Below are positions 1 to 5,016 of a stretch of DNA of 5,016 nucleotides, one piece after another. Numbering within the stretch: the stretch's first letter is position 1; the number at the start of each line of letters is the position of its first letter. The notes below the pieces were generated by a model. The model ran no database searches, was not told the origin of the DNA, and saw only the letters and a program-made list of their open reading frames with translations. The translations under genes and the position numbers were made by a program. Source of the DNA: Methylococcaceae bacterium (GTDB lineage: Bacteria > Pseudomonadota > Gammaproteobacteria > Methylococcales > Methylococcaceae); NCBI GenBank assembly GCA_028678445.1, contig JAJRDJ010000335.1:1-5016 (forward strand). The letters run 5' to 3'.

Positions 1-33
1 CTGAGCCGTTCCCGTTCCTAATTATCGAATACC
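1..33 (+). other. Leader of tsaE, possibly the tail of an upstream gene
   Basis: Too short to identify. One + frame reads six codons and stops at a TAA at 19-21. Another stays open and stops at a TGA at 69-71, inside tsaE. In many gammaproteobacteria nnrD (NAD(P)H-hydrate repair) ends just before or overlaps tsaE, so either frame could be the end of such a gene, but no residue pattern supports this. There is no recognisable Shine-Dalgarno sequence before the ATG at 34; the stretch 18-29 is AT-rich. Confidence 0.2.
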
Positions 34-516
34 ATGCCTGTAACCTCATCCGAGACATCACGAATCTATGAACTGCCCGATGAAGCTGCCACCCTCCAGA
101 TTGCCGCGAATGTCTTCACGCACTTGCCCATCGGCAGTCTGGTCTATTTGCGGGGCAACCTCGGCGCCGGCAAAACCACCTTCGTGCGCGACTATCTGCG
201 CGCGGCGGGGGTCACGGGCCCGGTAAAAAGCCCCACGTTCACGCTGGTCGAGGAATACGTCCTGCCCAATCTCACCCTGTTCCATTTCGACCTTTACCGG
301 CTGAACGACCCGGAAGAGCTGGAATGGCTCGGCATCCGCGACTATCTTCGGCCGGATACTATCAGCTTTATCGAGTGGCCCGAACACGGCGCGGGCCACT
401 TGCCAGTCCCGGACCTCGACATCGAACTGCGCTATCAACCCCAGGGCCGCCGGGCGGTGATCGAAGCCCACACCCACCGGGGACGCATGATCATGAAAGC
501 GCTTACCGGACATTGA
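34..516 (+). CDS. tsaE: tRNA threonylcarbamoyladenosine biosynthesis ATPase TsaE (YjeE family)
   Basis: TsaE is the cytoplasmic ATPase that works with TsaB and TsaD to attach the threonylcarbamoyl group to A37 of ANN-decoding tRNAs (t6A). The 160-residue product has the usual family length. A P-loop, GNLGAGKTT, lies at residues 41-49. The switch-like segment VKSPTFTLVEEY follows at 64-75, then HFDLYRL at 84-90, whose Asp86 is the probable Mg/Walker B acid. FIEWPE at 112-117 carries the family's Glu-Trp pair. All these are hallmarks of TsaE. The ATG at 34 puts the P-loop at the expected distance from the N terminus, though no Shine-Dalgarno is visible. Its stop is 45 bases before the next gene, so co-transcription is plausible. 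The gene looks intact. The identification is firm from motifs alone. Confidence 0.96.
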   Translation: MPVTSSETSRIYELPDEAATLQIAANVFTHLPIGSLVYLRGNLGAGKTTFVRDYLRAAGVTGPVKSPTFTLVEEYVLPNLTLFHFDLYRLNDPEELEWLGIRDYLRPDTISFIEWPEHGAGHLPVPDLDIELRYQPQGRRAVIEAHTHRGRMIMKALTGH

Positions 517-520
517 TCGC

Positions 521-542
521 TTGGCGAATATGCGTTTCGCAA
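521..542. repeat. Small imperfect inverted repeat in the tsaE-ATPase gap
   Basis: GCGAA at 524-528 pairs with TTCGC at 536-540 across a 7-base loop. With a one-base bulge the arms extend to TTG and CAA. No T-run follows on either strand, so it is not a typical intrinsic terminator. It could be an mRNA-processing or attenuating hairpin between the two genes, or chance. Confidence 0.3.
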
Positions 543-561
543 TACCCTGTGCCCCCTCATT

Positions 562-1725
562 ATGCTGAATAGCCTCGCCATCGGCCATTACCGCTCGTTG
601 CTGAATCTGACGCTGGCTCCGGGGCAACTCACGGTCATTACGGGAGCGAACGGGAGCGGCAAATCGAACCTTTACCGGGGATTGCGCCTACTGGCCGAGA
701 CGGCTCAGGGTGGGGTGATCAATGCGCTGGCGCGTGAGGGCGGGCTGCAATCCACCTTGTGGGCAGGCCCTGAGAAAATTTCCGGCCGGATGCGTAGGGG
801 GGAAGTCGATATTGAAGGTGGACCGAGAAAGGATGCCGTGCGTTTGCGCCTGGGATTCAGCACGGAGGAGTTCGGCTATGCCATTGCACTGGGGCTGCCT
901 ACTCCGTCACGCTCGGCATTTGCACTGGATCCTGAAATCAAGCGGGAATGCATCTGGGCCGGGCCATATTACCGGCCCGCAAGCCTGCTGGTGGACCGCA
1001 ACGGCGCACTGGTGCGGACCCGTTCCGGCAGAAGCTGGGAGGTACTGAGCCAGCACCTGAGTCCCTTCGACAGCCTGTTCAGTCAGATTGCAGACCCACA
1101 AACCACACCTGAAGTATTTGCCCTGCGTGAGGCGATACGGGCATGGCGGTTTTACGATCATTTCCGCACGGATCGAGACGCCCCGGCGCGGCACCCTCAA
1201 CTGGGGACGCGTACCCCCGTGTTGCACCCTGACGGGCACGATCTGGCGGCCGCATTGCAAACGATACGGGAAATTGGCGATGTTGGTGCGCTGGATGATG
1301 CGATCGGCGATGCTCTCCCTGGGACCCGGCTAAACATCGTCTTTCATGCGGATACCCGCTTTGGCATCGAACTGCACCAGACCGGTTTACTGCGGCCCCT
1401 CTCGGGAATGGAACTGTCGGATGGCACCTTGCGTTACCTCTTGTGGGTAGCGGCTTTACTGACCCCGCGCCCCCCACCGCTGATGGTATTGAACGAACCG
1501 GAAACCAGCCTGCATCCGGACTTGCTGCCGGCGCTGGCCCGGCTGATCATAGGTGCCGCTCGGCATACGCAAATCTGGGTCGTGTCCCACGCCGAGCGTT
1601 TGATAGACGCATTACATGAAAGCGCTCGCTGCGAACCCATCCATCTCGAAAAAGCGCTGGGCCAGACACTCATCACTGGCCAGGGCCTGCTGGACGGCCC
1701 GCCCTGGAAGTGGCCTGAAGACTGA
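562..1725 (+). CDS. RecF/SMC-like AAA family ATPase of unknown function (COG4637-like)
   Basis: A 387-residue cytoplasmic ATPase with an ABC/RecF-type head. The N terminus (IGHYRSLLNLTL) leads directly into a Walker A, GANGSGKS, at residues 28-35. A signature-like ELSDGTLRYL begins at 284. The Walker B region, LMVLNEPETSLHP, spans 307-319. An H-loop, VVSHAE, has His343. The middle (about 60-280) is the family's variable insert and has no TOPRIM nuclease motif that I can see, so it is not an obvious OLD nuclease. The Walker B acid is Asn311 rather than Asp, with Glu312 and Glu314 retained. I recall NEPETSLHP in other members of this family, so this may be normal. The ATG at 562 fits because the family begins immediately before the first beta strand; no Shine-Dalgarno is visible. 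No substrate is known. RecF/SMC-like folds suggest DNA- or repair-linked work, but that is inference. Its position between tsaE and the amidase may be only linkage. Confidence 0.88.
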   Translation: MLNSLAIGHYRSLLNLTLAPGQLTVITGANGSGKSNLYRGLRLLAETAQGGVINALAREGGLQSTLWAGPEKISGRMRRGEVDIEGGPRKDAVRLRLGFSTEEFGYAIALGLPTPSRSAFALDPEIKRECIWAGPYYRPASLLVDRNGALVRTRSGRSWEVLSQHLSPFDSLFSQIADPQTTPEVFALREAIRAWRFYDHFRTDRDAPARHPQLGTRTPVLHPDGHDLAAALQTIREIGDVGALDDAIGDALPGTRLNIVFHADTRFGIELHQTGLLRPLSGMELSDGTLRYLLWVAALLTPRPPPLMVLNEPETSLHPDLLPALARLIIGAARHTQIWVVSHAERLIDALHESARCEPIHLEKALGQTLITGQGLLDGPPWKWPED

Positions 1726-1910
1726 GCAAAGCTGGAGTGATGCCCTGTGGATTACCCCCCAGATTGCTTGCCGATGAACTCTGGTAGCGAGCATCCGCAC
1801 TCGATCCCCCCTTCCCTTCCAAGCAATAATCCGCGGCTTCTATGGTTCCACAGACTTGCGCCCAGCCGGCTTCGCGGTTAAGGTCCGCGCTCTTCTATCT
1901 GGACTCGGCC
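1726..1910 (+). other. Intergenic region before the amidase
   Basis: This 185-base stretch holds a C/T-rich tract at 1804-1820 and a short GC hairpin close to the amidase start: CGCGG at 1873-1877 pairs with CCGCG at 1885-1889 around a 7-base loop. No convincing sigma-70 -35/-10 pair and no T-run terminator was found. The spacing is large enough for the amidase to have its own promoter, but I cannot place one. The reading frame of the amidase is open back to an ATG at 1842, so the coding region could start inside this stretch. Confidence 0.4.
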
Positions 1911-2756
1911 ATGATCCCTCGGATATCCCTACCCTGCCTACTCGCGTCGTGGTGCCTGGTAACGCCAGCCATTGCCGCCAAACCCGTCGGCGATCCGGGC
2001 GGGCGGGCGTCCGCCGTATCGCGCTCATCGCCCGCGACCGCCGCCTTTGTGGTGGTGATAGACGCCGGGCATGGCGGCAAGGATGGCGGTGCGCAGGGTC
2101 CGAATGGCACGCTGGAGAAGGATGTCGTCCTGGCCATCGCGAAGCAACTGGCCGCGCTGATTCGGCAGGAACCCGGCATGCGCGGCGTGATGGTGCGTAG
2201 CGGCGATCAGTTCGTCGATTTGCGCCGACGCGCCGAGATTGCCCGAAAAGCCCAGGCCGACCTGTTCATCTCGCTTCACGCCGACGCCTATGAGGATAGC
2301 GATGCCGCGGGTCTGTCCGTATTCACACTCTCGGAAACCGGGGCTTCGAGTGCCGCCGCGCGGTGTCTGGCCGATCGGGAAAATGCCGGCGAAATCGGCG
2401 GTGTTGATCTGAAGGCGCAGGAGGCAATGCTGGCCTCGGTGCTGGTCGATCTATCCAAGAATGCCACTATCGAGGCCAGTGATCAGGCCGCCAACCGGGT
2501 CATGGCAGCCTTGCAGAAGGAGTTTCCGGTGCACAATCCGGCCATCCAAAAAGCCGGCTTTGCCGTTCTGAAATCGCTGGACGTGCCCTCCATGCTCATC
2601 GAAACCACCTTTATTTCGAATCCCGGCGAGGAAAGCAAACTGCTCGATCCCCGGCATCAGAAACGCATTGCCCGCGCTATCCTGAGGGGCATCCGCGCCT
2701 ACCGGGCAGAGACCAGCCGCATCACCAAGATATCGGTCAAGTCGCCAGGGCCGTGA
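1911..2756 (+). CDS. Periplasmic N-acetylmuramoyl-L-alanine amidase, Amidase_3 family (AmiA/B/C type), without AMIN domain
   Basis: A zinc amidase that cuts the bond between MurNAc and L-Ala in peptidoglycan, used mainly to split septal wall during division. From the ATG at 1911 the product has 281 residues. It opens with a signal peptide: a short MIPR, a hydrophobic core, and a probable AIA/A cut after residue 22. There is no twin-Arg. After a roughly 22-residue linker the catalytic domain starts near 46. Expected zinc ligands are His54 in DAGHGG, Glu69 in LEKD and His123 in SLHAD, with catalytic Glu231 in IETTFISN. The segment about 145-205 (IGGVDL, LASVLVDLS) matches the insert that holds the autoinhibitory helix of the AmiB/AmiC group, which EnvC/NlpD-type LytM proteins relieve. 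The frame is open from an ATG at 1842, but the 23 added residues would bury the signal peptide, so 1911 is preferred; a weak GGA lies 7 bases upstream. The locus is where amiB usually sits, yet the N-terminal AMIN domain is absent, as in E. coli AmiA. Confidence 0.93.
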   Translation: MIPRISLPCLLASWCLVTPAIAAKPVGDPGGRASAVSRSSPATAAFVVVIDAGHGGKDGGAQGPNGTLEKDVVLAIAKQLAALIRQEPGMRGVMVRSGDQFVDLRRRAEIARKAQADLFISLHADAYEDSDAAGLSVFTLSETGASSAAARCLADRENAGEIGGVDLKAQEAMLASVLVDLSKNATIEASDQAANRVMAALQKEFPVHNPAIQKAGFAVLKSLDVPSMLIETTFISNPGEESKLLDPRHQKRIARAILRGIRAYRAETSRITKISVKSPGP

Positions 2757-2797
2757 GTCGCAGGCAGATTGTCTGGCTCCCAACGAATGGCGCAGAT

Positions 2798-2823
2798 AAA
2801 AAAGCATTGAGACGATCGCTCAA
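2798..2823 (-). terminator. Putative intrinsic terminator of the cyclic glucan synthase gene
   Basis: Read on the - strand, TTGAG (2823-2819) pairs with CTCAA (2811-2807) across a 7-base loop. After TGC a run of six T follows at 2803-2798. The upstream arm overlaps the gene's own TGA stop (2822-2820). The stem is only 5 bp, or 6 with a G-U pair, and AT-rich, so termination may be modest. On the + strand no T-run follows the hairpin, so it should not stop transcription coming from the amidase. Confidence 0.45.
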
Positions 2824-5016
2824 CCCAACACCACCCGCACCCGGTGCACTTTTCCGTCGTTAAGCAACGTGATGCGGTTGCCTGCTGACGGACCGGTTCC
2901 ATCCACTTCCAGACTTGCAATACCGCGAGAGACTCCGTTCGGATTTTCAAGCGTGATGTCATAGCGGGACGTTTCGTGCTGATAGGTCACGCGGTAACTG
3001 GGCCATGCGCTCGGAATACAGGGATCGAGGACCAAATGATCACCGCGAACCTTCAGCCCCAGGATGGATTCCAGTCCGGCACGGTAAAACCAACCTGCGG
3101 CACCCGTGTACCAGGTCCATCCACCCCGCCGTACGTGAGGCGGCTCGGCATAGATATCGGCGGCGATCACATAAGGCTCGACCTTGTAGGCGAAGACGCC
3201 GGTGCGGGTGGAGGTCCGGTTGATCGGATTCAGCATGCGTAGCAATTCCAAGGCCTGATCCCCGTCACCGAGCATGGCATAGGCAATCACGGACCAGAGC
3301 GCCGCGTGGGTATACTGCCCACCGTTCTCCCGGACGCCCGGAGGGTAGCTCTTGATGTAACCGGGGTCCCGCTCGGTCTTGTCGAAAGGTGGGGTAAACA
3401 GCAACAGCAGGTCATCGCCATCGCGGACGAGGGTTTCCCGCAGCGACAACATGGCCCGCCGGGCTCGATCAGGCTCGGCGGCGCCGGAGATGACCGCCCA
3501 ACTTTGCGCGATGGAATCGATTCGGCATTCGGCGTTAGCCGCGGAGCCCAGCGGCGTGCCGTCATCGAAAAAGGCGCGCCGGTACCAGGCGCCGTCCCAG
3601 CCGTCTGCTTCGGCTGCGGCTTTGAGACGCGTGGCGTGCTCCCGCCATTGGGCGGCGTGCTCATGATCACCCCGCCTCTCCGCCACATCGGCGAACTCAG
3701 TGAGTGTGGCGAAGAGGAACCAGGCCAGCCACACGCTCTCGCCCTTGCCCTGGTTCCCGACCCGATTCATCCCGTCATTCCAGTCGCCACTCCCCATGAG
3801 GGGCAAACCATGCGCGCCCGTAGCCAGGCTGAGGTCGAGGGCACGCGCACAATGTTCGAAAAGCGTCGCCTGCTCCAGCGTCTGCGTTGGCTGGAAATAG
3901 GCATCATCCTGTTCCGGCGCCAGTGCCGGCCCCTCCAAAAATGGCTGTACCTCATCGAGCACCCCGGCATCGCCAGTCACCCTGATGTAGTGGGCCACGG
4001 CATAGGGTAGCCAGACGCGGTCGTCGGAAAAATGGGTGCGGACGCCACGTCCCGTCGGTGGATGCCACCAATGCTGCACATCACCCTCCCTAAACTGGCG
4101 CGCCGCGGCGCGAAGGAGGTGAGCGCGCACCAGATCGGGCCGGGCAAGCGCGAGCGCCATGCCGTCCTGCAACTGGTCGCGGAAGCCGAAAGCCCCGCCG
4201 ACCTGATAGAAAGCCGCCCGGGCCCAGAGGCGGCAACTCAGCGTTTGATACAGCAGCCAGCCGTTCAAGAGCAAATCGAGTTCCCGGTCCGGCGTTTTCA
4301 CCTGAACCTTGGCGAGCAGGGTGGCCCACGACTGCTTCACTCGGGTAAGCGTCGTTGTGACGGCGGTGTCCCGGTACCGCTGCACCAACCCGGATGCTTC
4401 GGCGCGGTCACGGCCTTGTCCCAGAAGGAAGACGATCTCCACTCGCCCACCGGGCTCGATTTCCACTCGCGTCTCCAGCGCGGCGCAGGGGTCGAGTCCC
4501 GCGCCGACGCGGTTCCTCAAGGACTTACGGTTCAGCAAGCCTGCCGGTGCATCCAGACTACCGTTGCGGCCGATAAATTCGGATCGGCTGCAGGTCCACC
4601 CGGTCTGCCTGCCGGCCAGATCGGCGAAGGCGATGCGATGGCCAAATTCCGCGTCGCTCGGGTTGTAAGCGAAGAGCGCATGGGTTTCCGGGTCCAGTTC
4701 GGTGATGAGGTGCGGCGCCGTCACGCTGCGCGAGGCACCGAGCACCCATTCCACATAGGCCGTCACCGTTATCCGCCGGGTTCGCCCGGTAAGATTGCGC
4801 AGCGTAAGAGACGATATCTTGACCGGATCGTCCGGGCTGACGAATTGCAGCAGTTCGCTATGCATGCCATGGGAGGCATGCTCGAAACGGCTATACCCTT
4901 GGCCATGACGAATGACATAGCTCGCCTGGTCGACCCGAATCGGCAGCGCGGTCGGGCTCCACAATTCATTGGTCTCATCGTCACGCAGATAGAGCACTTC
5001 CCCGGGCGGATCGCTA
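2820..5016 (-). CDS. ndvB: Cyclic beta-1,2-glucan synthase, C-terminal GH94 glycoside phosphorylase module (partial; start outside window)
   Basis: The C-terminal 731 residues of an NdvB/ChvB/Cgs-like protein. The frame is open to the window edge (SDPPGEVLYLRD...), so the GTG at 4997 is internal and not a start. Full-length family members are about 2,800 residues: membrane-bound enzymes with a GT84 domain that elongates and cyclises beta-1,2-glucan and a GH94 module that sets chain length by phosphorolysis. Counting from the first full codon, a beta-sandwich spans about 1-205, a helical linker about 205-240, an (alpha/alpha)6 barrel about 240-655 and a short beta domain to the end. Conserved GH94 features are present: FRDQLQD (Arg279-Asp284), GDWNDG (410-415; Asp414 is the likely general acid), GGQYTHAALW with His570, and WTWYTGAAGW with Thr637 as expected phosphate ligands. 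The module therefore looks active. An alternative is a standalone 1,2-beta-oligoglucan phosphorylase, but segments such as YVIRHGQGYSRFEH and LDPCIPSAW fit the synthase better. The gene converges on the amidase with a 63-base spacer. Confidence 0.87.
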   Translation of the reverse strand, partial: SDPPGEVLYLRDDETNELWSPTALPIRVDQASYVIRHGQGYSRFEHASHGMHSELLQFVSPDDPVKISSLTLRNLTGRTRRITVTAYVEWVLGASRSVTAPHLITELDPETHALFAYNPSDAEFGHRIAFADLAGRQTGWTCSRSEFIGRNGSLDAPAGLLNRKSLRNRVGAGLDPCAALETRVEIEPGGRVEIVFLLGQGRDRAEASGLVQRYRDTAVTTTLTRVKQSWATLLAKVQVKTPDRELDLLLNGWLLYQTLSCRLWARAAFYQVGGAFGFRDQLQDGMALALARPDLVRAHLLRAAARQFREGDVQHWWHPPTGRGVRTHFSDDRVWLPYAVAHYIRVTGDAGVLDEVQPFLEGPALAPEQDDAYFQPTQTLEQATLFEHCARALDLSLATGAHGLPLMGSGDWNDGMNRVGNQGKGESVWLAWFLFATLTEFADVAERRGDHEHAAQWREHATRLKAAAEADGWDGAWYRRAFFDDGTPLGSAANAECRIDSIAQSWAVISGAAEPDRARRAMLSLRETLVRDGDDLLLLFTPPFDKTERDPGYIKSYPPGVRENGGQYTHAALWSVIAYAMLGDGDQALELLRMLNPINRTSTRTGVFAYKVEPYVIAADIYAEPPHVRRGGWTWYTGAAGWFYRAGLESILGLKVRGDHLVLDPCIPSAWPSYRVTYQHETSRYDITLENPNGVSRGIASLEVDGTGPSAGNRITLLNDGKVHRVRVVLG

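Noticed and set aside
58..627. A 189-codon open frame on the - strand opposite tsaE
   Set aside because: It lies antisense to a clear tsaE, has no recognisable motif, and is the sort of mirror frame that GC-rich coding DNA produces.
960..979. 6-bp GC inverted repeat CGGGCC/GGCCCG
   Set aside because: It is within the ATPase coding region, short, and without a T-run; it is expected by chance in GC-rich DNA.
1764..1830. Possible promoter elements (TTGCTT, AATAAT) before the amidase
   Set aside because: The -35-like and -10-like words do not pair at 16-18 base spacing, so no promoter is claimed.
3306..4010. A 234-codon open frame on the + strand inside the glucan synthase gene
   Set aside because: It is antisense to the GH94 catalytic domain, whose motifs are unmistakable; its own translation shows no domain.
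4862..4881. Perfect 7-bp inverted repeat GCATGCC/GGCATGC with a 6-base loop
   Set aside because: It lies inside the glucan synthase coding region and encodes the conserved-looking HASHGMH segment, so protein constraint explains it sufficiently.
4995..4997. GTG as the start of the - strand gene
   Set aside because: The frame stays open upstream to the window edge with family-like residues (DPPGEV before YLRD), so this is an internal codon of a longer protein.

Overview
The window holds three co-directional genes on the + strand, followed by the 3' part of a very large gene on the - strand that converges on them. The sequence is GC-rich (about 60% by eye). tsaE lies just upstream of a periplasmic N-acetylmuramoyl-L-alanine amidase, which echoes the well-known gammaproteobacterial order nnrD-tsaE-amiB-mutL. 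With the Gram-negative type of amidase and a cyclic beta-1,2-glucan synthase, this suggests a gammaproteobacterium or close relative. I cannot name a genus.

Layout. Bases 1-33 are the tail or leader before tsaE. 34-516 is tsaE, the ATPase of the tRNA t6A37 modification complex. After a 45-base gap, 562-1725 encodes an uncharacterised RecF/SMC-like AAA ATPase (COG4637-like). After a 185-base gap, 1911-2756 encodes an exported zinc amidase of the Amidase_3 family that lacks the AMIN domain usual at this locus. A 63-base convergent spacer follows. A U-tract-type terminator for the - strand gene lies in it and its stem overlaps that gene's stop codon. From 2820 to the window edge, the - strand encodes the C-terminal GH94 glycoside-phosphorylase module of a cyclic beta-1,2-glucan synthase (NdvB/ChvB/Cgs type). 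Its start and its glycosyltransferase part lie outside the window.

These genes do not form one pathway. tsaE serves translation fidelity, the amidase serves septal peptidoglycan splitting, the ATPase has no known role, and the GH94 protein makes or trims periplasmic cyclic glucans. The most notable features are the extra ATPase between tsaE and the amidase, the Asp-to-Asn change in its Walker B motif, the AMIN-less amidase, and the replacement of mutL by a convergent glucan synthase. I see no tRNA, rRNA, CRISPR array, insertion sequence or attachment site, and no convincing evidence of a wholly new system.
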